Of a stretch of 7,307 nt of DNA, positions 1-5,553 are shown piece after piece; within the stretch, counting starts at the first letter, position 1, and every line of letters begins with the position of its first letter. This DNA comes from Azonexus sp. (GTDB lineage: Bacteria > Pseudomonadota > Gammaproteobacteria > Burkholderiales > Rhodocyclaceae), in assembly GCA_031285115.1 (NCBI GenBank), contig JAITWU010000408.1, forward strand, positions 1-7,307, given 5' to 3'. A program made the translations under genes and the position numbers. The notes under the pieces are model-generated. The model worked only from the letters and a program-made list of their open reading frames with translations, was not told where the DNA came from and ran no database searches.

Positions 1-1
1 A

Positions 2-193
2 GGGACGGACGAGCTGCCGGACCGCAACCAAAGGTCCGTCGATTTGCCGATCATGCGCCAGCAGCGAACCGGGACGCTTGCCAACAAACTCCACAGACCA
101 ATATGCAGTGTATTTTTACTTTACGTCAGGGCGAAACATACAAGGGGCTTTCGCGCCACCCTCGTCAAAAGCGGGGAGCGCCGTGAGCATTAA
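2..193 (+). other. Possible 3' remnant or tail of an unidentified upstream gene
   Basis: This + strand frame is open from the left edge to a TAA at 191-193, overlapping the permease start by 11 bases. Over codons 2-94 the G/C content by codon position is about 65/42/84 percent (hand count), the pattern of real coding DNA in a GC-rich genome. From about base 95 onward third-position G/C falls to about 53 percent and the sequence becomes AT-richer (101-130), so the coding signal seems to fade before the stop. The translation resembles no family I recognise and does not look like the C-terminus of a membrane fusion protein, which would be the expected upstream partner. It may be the tail of a gene, a decayed end, or chance. 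No strong promoter is visible here; TTGCCA (78-83) with a poor -10 at 102-107 is the best I find. Confidence 0.2.
173..178 (+). promoter_or_regulatory. Ribosome binding site deciding the GTG start of the RND permease
   Basis: GGGGAG lies 4 bases before the GTG at 183. It supports initiation at 183 over a TTG at 78 in the same frame. The 35 residues added by the earlier start are polar/aromatic, have no counterpart in RND proteins, and would precede the usual N-terminal signature of an amphipathic helix followed by TM1. Confidence 0.6.
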
Positions 194-3100
194 CGTTTCC
201 GCCTGGTCGATCCGCAATCCGACGCCGGCCATTCTGCTGTTCATCATGCTGACGCTGGCGGGCCTCACGGCTTTTTCGGCGATGAAAATCCAGCAGTTCA
301 TGGACATCGACCTGCCGATGGTCACGGTCACCGCCGTCTTGCCGGGCGCAGCGCCGGGGCAACTGGAAACCGAGGTGGCGCGGAAAATCGAAAATTCGCT
401 GGCGACGGTGCAGGGTTTGAAGCACCTCTACACCAAGGCGCTGGATGGCACAGTCATCATCACCGTCGAATTCCGCCTCGAAAAACCGACGCAGGAGGCG
501 GTCGACGATGTGCGCGACGCCGTTTCACGGGTTCGCGCCGATCTGCCGGGTGATCTCAAGGACCCGGTGATCAGCCGCATCGACGTCACCGGCGCGCCGA
601 TTTTGACCTACACCGTGGCCTCGTCGCGCATGGATGACGAGGCGCTTTCCTGGTTTGTCGACAACACCGTGACCAAGGCCATGCTCGGCGTCAATGGCGT
701 TGGCGCGGTGGCCCGCGTCGGCGGCGTCAGCCGCGAGATTCGCATCGAACTCGATCCGGCGCGGCTTCTCTCGCTCAACGCCACGGCGGCGGAAATCTCC
801 CGCCAACTGCGCCAGACCCAGCAGGAGGCTTCCGGCGGGCGGGCCGACATCGGCGGCATCGAGCAGTCGGTGCGCACCATCGGCACGGTCGGCAGCGCCG
901 CCGAGCTGGCGGCGATGGATATTGTCCTGAACGATGGGCGGCGCATCCGCCTCGATCAGGTGGCGACGGTCAGCGACACCGTTGGCGAGCGGCGGCAGGC
1001 GGCGCTGTTGAATGGCAAGCCGGTGGTCGGCTTTGAAATCACCCGCAGCCGGGGCGCTGGTGAAATCGAAGTGGCCGACCATGTGCGCGCCCGCTTGCAG
1101 CAACTCAAAGCCGAACACCCCGACATCGAGATTACCGAAGCCTTCAATTTCGTCGATCCAGTGCAGGAAAATTACGTCGGTTCGATGGCCCTGCTGCTCG
1201 AAGGCGCGGTGCTTGCGGTGCTGGTCGTCTGGCTCTTTCTGCGCGATTTGCGGGCGACGCTGATTGCCGCCACGGCCCTGCCGCTGTCGATCATCCCGGC
1301 CTTCGCCGTGATGTATTTGATGGGCTTTACCATCAATGTCGTGACGCTGCTGTCGCTGTCGCTGGTGGTCGGCATTCTCGTCGATGACGCCATTGTCGAA
1401 ATCGAAAACATCATGCGCCACCTGCGTCTCGGCAAGCCGCCCTATCAGGCGGCGATGGAAGCCGCCGACGAAATTGGCCTCGCCGTGATCGCCACCACCT
1501 TCACGCTGATTGCGGTTTTTCTGCCGACCGCCTTCATGGGCGGCGTGGCCGGTAAATTTTTTGTCCAGTTTGGCTGGACGGCGGCGATTGCCGTGTTTTT
1601 CTCCCTCGTCGTCGCCCGCATGTTGACGCCGATGATGGCCGCCTACCTGTTGCAGCCGCCGAAAAAAACCGTGTCGCCACCGCGCTGGCTCGACCGCTAC
1701 GAGGGCTGGGCAAGCTGGTGTCTCGGCCAGCGCAAAAAAACCCTGCTCGTCGCTGCGGCCTTCTTTTGCGGCTCTTTCGCCCTCGTGCCGTTTTTGCCGA
1801 CCGGCTTTATTCCGGCGGATGACCTGTCGCAAACTCAGGTTTACCTCTCGCTCGCCCCCGGCAGCACTTTTGAGGAAGCGTTCGCCGTGGCCGAAAAAGC
1901 GCGCGTCATCGTCGCGCAAAATCCCCACGTCAAGCTCATCTACACCGCCATCGGTGGCGGCGCTTCCGGCAGCGACCCGTTTGCCCCGCGCGGCGCGGCG
2001 GAAGTGCGCAAGGCGACGCTCACCCTGAACCTGACGCCGCGCCGGGAGCGGCGCGGCGTCGTCAAACAGGCCATCGAGCGCGAACTGCGCGAGGCTTTGT
2101 CGGTCTTGCCCGGCGTTCAGGTCAAAGTCAATTTCGGCGGCTCGAAAGAAAAATACGTGCTCGTGCTCGCCAGCGAAAACGGCCCGGCGCTGGCCGCCCA
2201 CGCCCGTCAGGTCGAGCGTGAACTGCGCACCATTCCGGGGCTGGGCAGCGTCGTCAGCAGCGCCAGCCTGATCCGCCCGGAACTCGTCGTCACCCCCGAC
2301 TTTGCCCGCATGGCCGACCTGGGCGTCACCTCGGCGGCGATTGCCGACACGCTGCGCATCGCCACCGCAGGCGATTACGACCAGAGCCTGCCCAAGCTCA
2401 ATCTGGCCCAGCGGCAGGTGCCGATCATCGTCAAACTGCCGCCCGCCGCCCGGCAGGATCTGGCGCTTCTCGAACGCCTCACCGTGCCGGGCAAACACGG
2501 GCCGGTGATGATCAAGAGCGTCGCCCGGCTCGCCATCGCTGGCGGCCCGGCGGAAATCGACCGCTACGACCGGCTGCGCAATGTCAATTTTGAAATCGAA
2601 CTGAACGGCCAGCCGCTCGGGGCCATCGAAAAACAGGCGCTGGCGCTGCCAAGCCTCGCCCACCTGCCGCCCGGTGTGATCCAGACCACCATTGGCGACG
2701 CCGAGGCAATGAATGAACTGTTCCAGAGCTTTAGTCTCGCCATGATTACCGGCGTGCTCTGCATTTACATCGTGCTGGTTTTGTTGTTCAAAGATTTCGT
2801 CCAGCCGCTGACCATTCTCGCGGCGCTGGTGCTTTCCGTGCCCGGCGCTTTTCTCGCGCTTTTCATTGCCCGCCAGTCGTTGTCGATGCCGTCGATGATT
2901 GGCCTTATAATGCTCATGGGCATTGCCACTAAAAACGCCATTTTGCTCATCGACTACGTCATCCTCGCTCGCCGCGACCACGGCCTCGACCGCTGGCAGG
3001 CGCTGCTCGACGCCTGCCGCAAGCGGGCGCGGCCCATCGTCATGACGACCATCGCCATGGGCGCCGGGATGCTGCCGATTGCGCTCGGCATCGGCACCGA

Positions 3101-3248
3101 CCCGAGCTTTCGCGCGCCGATGGCGATTGTCGTCATCGGCGGCCTGATGACCTCGACTTTTCTCAGCCTGCTGGTCATTCCGGTCGTCTTCACTTATGTT
3201 GATGACGGCATCGTCTGGCTGCGCGGGCGCAGCAGGCGGGCGGCCTGA
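183..3248 (+). CDS. RND-family efflux permease (AcrB/HAE1-type inner-membrane proton antiporter)
   Basis: This 1021-residue protein (from GTG 183) belongs to the hydrophobe/amphiphile efflux RND permeases. They use the proton gradient to drive substrates out through a trimeric pump, with a membrane fusion protein and an outer-membrane channel. The N-terminus has the standard layout: a short cytoplasmic helix, TM1 at about residues 14-31, then the first large periplasmic loop. The proton-relay residues are all present: Asp401-Asp402 in TM4 (GILVDDAIVE), Lys917 in TM10 (GIATKNAILL) and Thr955 in TM11 (RPIVMTTIA). These match AcrB Asp407/Asp408, Lys940 and Thr978. The second half (TM7, second periplasmic loop, TM8-12) is complete and the length is normal. 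The cyclase gene follows after 29 bases, suggesting an operon. No fusion protein is visible in the 182 bases upstream, so its partner lies further left or elsewhere. The substrate cannot be told from sequence alone; the family call is secure. Confidence 0.96.
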   Translation: MSINVSAWSIRNPTPAILLFIMLTLAGLTAFSAMKIQQFMDIDLPMVTVTAVLPGAAPGQLETEVARKIENSLATVQGLKHLYTKALDGTVIITVEFRLEKPTQEAVDDVRDAVSRVRADLPGDLKDPVISRIDVTGAPILTYTVASSRMDDEALSWFVDNTVTKAMLGVNGVGAVARVGGVSREIRIELDPARLLSLNATAAEISRQLRQTQQEASGGRADIGGIEQSVRTIGTVGSAAELAAMDIVLNDGRRIRLDQVATVSDTVGERRQAALLNGKPVVGFEITRSRGAGEIEVADHVRARLQQLKAEHPDIEITEAFNFVDPVQENYVGSMALLLEGAVLAVLVVWLFLRDLRATLIAATALPLSIIPAFAVMYLMGFTINVVTLLSLSLVVGILVDDAIVEIENIMRHLRLGKPPYQAAMEAADEIGLAVIATTFTLIAVFLPTAFMGGVAGKFFVQFGWTAAIAVFFSLVVARMLTPMMAAYLLQPPKKTVSPPRWLDRYEGWASWCLGQRKKTLLVAAAFFCGSFALVPFLPTGFIPADDLSQTQVYLSLAPGSTFEEAFAVAEKARVIVAQNPHVKLIYTAIGGGASGSDPFAPRGAAEVRKATLTLNLTPRRERRGVVKQAIERELREALSVLPGVQVKVNFGGSKEKYVLVLASENGPALAAHARQVERELRTIPGLGSVVSSASLIRPELVVTPDFARMADLGVTSAAIADTLRIATAGDYDQSLPKLNLAQRQVPIIVKLPPAARQDLALLERLTVPGKHGPVMIKSVARLAIAGGPAEIDRYDRLRNVNFEIELNGQPLGAIEKQALALPSLAHLPPGVIQTTIGDAEAMNELFQSFSLAMITGVLCIYIVLVLLFKDFVQPLTILAALVLSVPGAFLALFIARQSLSMPSMIGLIMLMGIATKNAILLIDYVILARRDHGLDRWQALLDACRKRARPIVMTTIAMGAGMLPIALGIGTDPSFRAPMAIVVIGGLMTSTFLSLLVIPVVFTYVDDGIVWLRGRSRRAA

Positions 3249-3261
3249 GCCGCGTTGCCAC

Positions 3262-3267
3262 AGGGAG
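3262..3267 (+). promoter_or_regulatory. Ribosome binding site of the diguanylate cyclase gene
   Basis: AGGGAG sits 10 bases before ATG 3278, within the 29-base gap after the permease stop. There is no room for a full promoter or terminator in that gap, which favours read-through transcription from the permease gene. Confidence 0.6.
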
Positions 3268-3277
3268 CCATTCTTTT

Positions 3278-4720
3278 ATGCGAACAGACAAAAACAAACT
3301 GAGCATCTGGCTGGCGCTGCTGCTGGGCCTGGGTTTTATCGGCACCTCGCTGTTGAGCTATGTCATGTACCGGGACGCCATCCGCGAATCCATCATCGTC
3401 AACGAACTGCCGCTGACTTCAAAAAACGTCTATCTCGAACTGCAAAAAGACCTGCTGCGGCCCAATCTGATCGCCTCGATGATGGCCAACGATCCCCTGC
3501 TCCAGGATTTGATGCGGCGCGAAGACAAAAACGCGCGGCAAATTGCCAGCTATTTGCAGGAAGTGAAGGCGCACTACGCCGTCACCACCAGCTTCTTCAT
3601 CTCCGAAAAATCGCGCATCTATTACTACGCCGACGGCATTTTGAAGAAAGTTTCACCCAACGAGCCGCGCGACGCCTGGTATTTCCGCGTCCGCGAAATG
3701 GCCGCGCCCTACGAGATGAGCCTCGATCCCGACCTCGCCAACCGCGACGCCATCAGCATCTTCGCCAATTACCGCGTCCTCGACAACAAAGGCGAATTCC
3801 TCGGCGTCGCTGGCGTCGGGCTGACCGAGGAGACGATCAAGCAATTGATCCGCGACTATGAGGCGCGCTACAACCGCATCGTCTATTTCGCCGACGCCGA
3901 CGGCAAAATCACCCTGTCCGGCGGCGATGCCGGGCTGGATGGCAAAAATATCCATGACCTGACCGGGCGGGACGTGCAGGCCATCAACCTTCAAGTCTTG
4001 CGCGAAGGCGTCTTCCGCTACGGGCAGGATGGCCGGATGCACTTTCTCAACACCTGGCTGATCCCGGAACTGAACTGGTATCTGGTCGTCGAAAAAACCG
4101 ATGAAGACGCCCTCGCCGCCACCCGCGAGACGCTCTATGTCAATCTCGCCGTCAGTCTGGCGGTGATGGCGCTGGTGCTGCTCCTGACCAATATGGTCAT
4201 CAACCGCTACCAGAAGCAGCTCGAAGAAATGGCGACGACCGACAAACTGAGCGGCCTGCCCAACCGCCGCAGCTTTGACCTGATCGCCCGGCAAGTCATG
4301 CACGGCGCCCAGCGAACACAGGAGGCGCTGGCCATCATGCTGCTCGACATCGACCACTTCAAAGAGGTCAATGACCGTTACGGCCATCTGGCGGGCGACG
4401 AGATCATCCGCGAAGTCGCCAATACAGTGAAAGGCGCAATGCGCCACTCCGACATTCTGAGCCGCTGGGGCGGCGAAGAATACGTCGCCCTGTTCAAAGG
4501 CTGCGACCGCGAAAACGCCCGCCTCCTCGCCGAAAAATTCCGCGCCGCCATCGCCACCCGCCAATTCACCCACGACGGCCAAACCATCACCCTCACCGTC
4601 AGTTGCGGCGTTGCCCAATACGACGGTCTGGAAACCCTCGAACAATGGTTCGCCCGCGCCGACCGCGCCCTCTACGAAGCCAAACAGACAGGCCGCAACC
4701 GCGTTTGCGTTGCCGGGTGA
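3278..4720 (+). CDS. Membrane-anchored diguanylate cyclase with periplasmic Cache-like sensor and GGDEF domain
   Basis: This 480-residue protein is predicted to make cyclic di-GMP from two GTP. TM1 spans about residues 9-29 and TM2 about 290-308, enclosing a periplasmic sensor of about 260 residues. The sensor looks like a Cache domain, with DAWYFRVRE at 132-140 and a second conserved strand region near 159-182. The GGDEF domain starts at about 319 (TTDKLSGLPNRR). Asp357 (metal), Asn365 (guanine contact) and Asp374 are spaced as in PleD. The active-site motif is GGEEY at 398-402, with Tyr in place of the usual Phe. An inhibitory I-site, RHSD at 389-392, lies five residues before it, so product feedback inhibition is likely. 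No EAL domain is present. It follows the RND permease by 29 bases and converges on the toxin-antitoxin genes. Ligand and output are unknown; the catalytic call is strong, the sensor-fold call moderate. Confidence 0.94.
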   Translation: MRTDKNKLSIWLALLLGLGFIGTSLLSYVMYRDAIRESIIVNELPLTSKNVYLELQKDLLRPNLIASMMANDPLLQDLMRREDKNARQIASYLQEVKAHYAVTTSFFISEKSRIYYYADGILKKVSPNEPRDAWYFRVREMAAPYEMSLDPDLANRDAISIFANYRVLDNKGEFLGVAGVGLTEETIKQLIRDYEARYNRIVYFADADGKITLSGGDAGLDGKNIHDLTGRDVQAINLQVLREGVFRYGQDGRMHFLNTWLIPELNWYLVVEKTDEDALAATRETLYVNLAVSLAVMALVLLLTNMVINRYQKQLEEMATTDKLSGLPNRRSFDLIARQVMHGAQRTQEALAIMLLDIDHFKEVNDRYGHLAGDEIIREVANTVKGAMRHSDILSRWGGEEYVALFKGCDRENARLLAEKFRAAIATRQFTHDGQTITLTVSCGVAQYDGLETLEQWFARADRALYEAKQTGRNRVCVAG

Positions 4721-4758
4721 GGCGGGCGCTGAGCGCAACATGGAATTGAAGCTGATTG

Positions 4759-4778
4759 AGAGCGAATCGGATCGCTCT
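4759..4778. terminator. Hairpin between convergent genes, possible bidirectional transcript end
   Basis: AGAGCGA (4759-4765) and TCGCTCT (4772-4778) form a perfect 7-bp stem with a 6-base loop. It lies between the cyclase stop (4720) and the toxin gene, overlapping the last two bases of the toxin stop. A transcript end is expected here for two converging genes. However, no T-run follows on either strand, so an intrinsic terminator is doubtful. Confidence 0.25.
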
Positions 4779-5097
4779 ATTCAGCAAACAAGTCGGCGTG
4801 TGTTCCGGCCCGGACGAAGTTCACCCGGTCGCCATCAAGCGTATAGATCAGCAGAAAGTCACCGCCGATGTGACATTCACGATGATCGGCCCAATCGCCT
4901 TTGAGTCGGTGATCCAGCCACTCGTCACCGAGCGGCGCATCCCCGGCGATCAGCAGCAGCATGGCTTCCTTGAGCCGCTTCATGTCGTAGCGGCCCGAGT
5001 GTGTCAGGCGCTGCCAGTCCTTGTGAAATTCTTTGGTGAAGTCGTGACTGCGCGGCAGGCTGGCGCGCTTGCTACTGGCCGGTTTTTTCGAGGTCAT
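4777..5097 (-). CDS. yafQ: YafQ-family type II toxin (RelE superfamily mRNA endonuclease)
   Basis: This 106-residue protein matches the YafQ branch of the RelE/ParE toxins, ribosome-dependent mRNA endonucleases that stop translation when freed from their antitoxin. The residues I recall as catalytic or structural in E. coli YafQ (His50, His63, Asp67, His87, Phe91) align with His63, His76, Asp80, His100 and Phe104 here, at exactly the same spacing (13, 4, 20, 4). The C-terminus FVRAGTHADLF is typical of the family. The N-terminus has a basic, Ser/Lys-rich extension of about 13 residues compared with the E. coli protein. The ATG at 5097 is preceded by GAAGAG at a 7-base gap, and the gene overlaps the antitoxin end by 26 bases, as expected for a translationally coupled pair. 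An internal CTG at residue 14 could give the shorter form, but I consider it less likely. The toxin appears intact. Confidence 0.92.
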   Translation of the reverse strand: MTSKKPASSKRASLPRSHDFTKEFHKDWQRLTHSGRYDMKRLKEAMLLLIAGDAPLGDEWLDHRLKGDWADHRECHIGGDFLLIYTLDGDRVNFVRAGTHADLFAE

Positions 5098-5347
5098 CGA
5101 ACATCTCTTCGGCAGACTTGAAGCGCGGGGCGCGGGCCATCATGTCGCGGGATTCCGCTATCGCGGCGCGGGTTTTGGCGTTCGGCACCTTGAGTTCAAG
5201 CGGCAGCGCCTGCTCGGCTACGACACGGTGCAGGAACAAGCGCACCGCGTCGGCCATGGACAAGCCCATCGCGCCAAGCGCCTCTGTGGCTTGCGCCTTG
5301 ATGTTGTCCTCAACACGAACATGCAGCATGGAAGTTTGGGCGGTCAT
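5072..5347 (-). CDS. dinJ: DinJ/RelB-family antitoxin
   Basis: This 91-residue protein is the antitoxin of the pair. The N-terminal half has the ribbon-helix-helix DNA-binding layout: a short strand (MLHVRVED, from residue 7), helix A (NIKAQATEALGAMG), then LSMADAVRLFLHRV as the second helix, closely resembling DinJ. The sequence QALPLELKVPN marks the DinJ/RelB transition, and the acidic C-terminal end (FKSAEEMFDDLE) would wrap around the toxin. Length is close to that of E. coli DinJ. GGAG (complement of 5358-5361) lies 10 bases upstream of ATG 5347; Met7 is a possible alternative start without better support. The complex with YafQ is expected to repress this operon, and a palindrome at 5388-5399 is the natural operator candidate. 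The pair lies between the cyclase and CBS genes, a typical accessory insertion. Confidence 0.9.
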   Translation of the reverse strand: MTAQTSMLHVRVEDNIKAQATEALGAMGLSMADAVRLFLHRVVAEQALPLELKVPNAKTRAAIAESRDMMARAPRFKSAEEMFDDLEKTGQ

Positions 5348-5378
5348 CTTGCTGGGACTCCGAGTTCAGGGATTTCTT

Positions 5379-5408
5379 TATTTTGTATCTCATTTGAGAC
5401 TTTTACAA
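5379..5408 (-). promoter_or_regulatory. Candidate promoter of the dinJ-yafQ operon
   Basis: Read on the minus strand, TTGTAA (5403-5408) could serve as a -35 element. A -10 of TACAAA lies 15 bases on, or CAAAAT 17 bases on, in the AT-rich stretch near 5380-5387. Each -10 matches the consensus at 4 of 6 positions. The palindrome at 5388-5399 lies inside the spacer, which would let a bound antitoxin-toxin complex block RNA polymerase. This is a by-eye match only. Confidence 0.3.
5388..5399. promoter_or_regulatory. Candidate operator of the dinJ-yafQ operon
   Basis: TCTCATTTGAGA is a perfect 5-bp inverted repeat with a 2-base centre, 41 bases upstream of the antitoxin start. It falls between the best -35 and -10 candidates of the minus-strand promoter. 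Ribbon-helix-helix antitoxins typically bind short palindromes in this position, so it is a plausible autoregulatory site. Flanking TGTA (5384-5387) and TACA (5404-5407) form a second, asymmetrically spaced outer pair. Confidence 0.45.
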
Positions 5409-5423
5409 GCCAGAGCCGTGACC

Positions 5424-5449
5424 ATTTTGCTTCGTTTTATGAACAAAAT
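5424..5449. repeat. Imperfect AT-rich inverted repeat in the divergent intergenic region
   Basis: ATTTTG-c-TTC (5424-5433) pairs with GAACAAAAT (5441-5449): 9 bp with a single bulged C around a 7-base centre. It lies in the AT-rich core between the divergent dinJ and CBS genes, about 80-100 bases upstream of the antitoxin start and just before the candidate CBS promoter. It could be a regulator-binding palindrome or a chance pairing in low-GC DNA. Confidence 0.35.
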
Positions 5450-5455
5450 TGACCC

Positions 5456-5484
5456 TTGCCAAGCCCGCCAATTCCCCGAATACT
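5456..5484 (+). promoter_or_regulatory. Candidate sigma-70 promoter of the CBS-domain gene
   Basis: TTGCCA (5456-5461, 5 of 6 to consensus) and AATACT (5479-5484, 4 of 6) are separated by exactly 17 bases. Transcription would start about 60 bases before the CBS start codon, so the hairpin at 5493-5517 would be in the 5' leader. This is a by-eye match without any experimental support. Confidence 0.35.
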
Positions 5485-5492
5485 CCGCAAGC

Positions 5493-5517
5493 GGCGCGGC
5501 GCAAAGATCACCGCGCC
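5493..5517 (+). repeat. GC-rich hairpin in the leader of the CBS-domain gene
   Basis: GGCGCGG (5493-5499) and CCGCGCC (5511-5517) form a perfect all-GC 7-bp stem with an 11-base loop, ending 25 bases before the Shine-Dalgarno AGGAG. No T-run follows, so it is not an obvious intrinsic terminator. It may stabilise the leader or be a protein-binding site. Confidence 0.4.
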
Positions 5518-5542
5518 ATTTCGACAATAGAGCAGCTACTCC

Positions 5543-5547
5543 AGGAG
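5543..5547 (+). promoter_or_regulatory. Ribosome binding site deciding the start of the CBS-domain gene
   Basis: AGGAG lies 6 bases before ATG 5554, an ideal arrangement. The same frame is open back to a TTG at 5449, but that upstream part covers the AT-rich intergenic sequence and the GC hairpin and has no ribosome binding site of comparable quality. Confidence 0.7.
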
Positions 5548-5553
5548 ACAAAG

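Noticed and set aside
4..40. Inverted repeat GACGGAC (4-10) / GTCCGTC (34-40) at the left edge
   Set aside because: 7 bp with a 23-base loop, no T-run, and an alternative pairing (GGACC/GGTCC) competes; probably chance, or structure of an upstream gene end.
2..94. Minus-strand frame reading off the left edge (starting GTG near 94), which looks protein-like
   Set aside because: It shares codon alignment with the + frame, but its codon-position G/C order (84/42/65) is wrong for a GC-rich gene, and no ribosome binding site precedes the GTG.
1662..1670. Programmed -1 frameshift site at the A-run in the permease
   Set aside because: The reading frame does not place the run as X XXY YYZ, and the downstream frame continues a conserved full-length RND protein.
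525..2981. Very long minus-strand open frame inside the permease gene
   Set aside because: It lies exactly antisense to a highly conserved RND gene. Its His/Gln/Arg/Gly-rich translation is the usual shadow of GC-rich coding DNA, and it has no family features.
3653..4741. Long minus-strand open frame opposite the cyclase gene
   Set aside because: Antisense shadow: the + strand encodes a complete diguanylate cyclase with all motifs, while the minus frame has no recognisable domain and no ribosome binding site of note.
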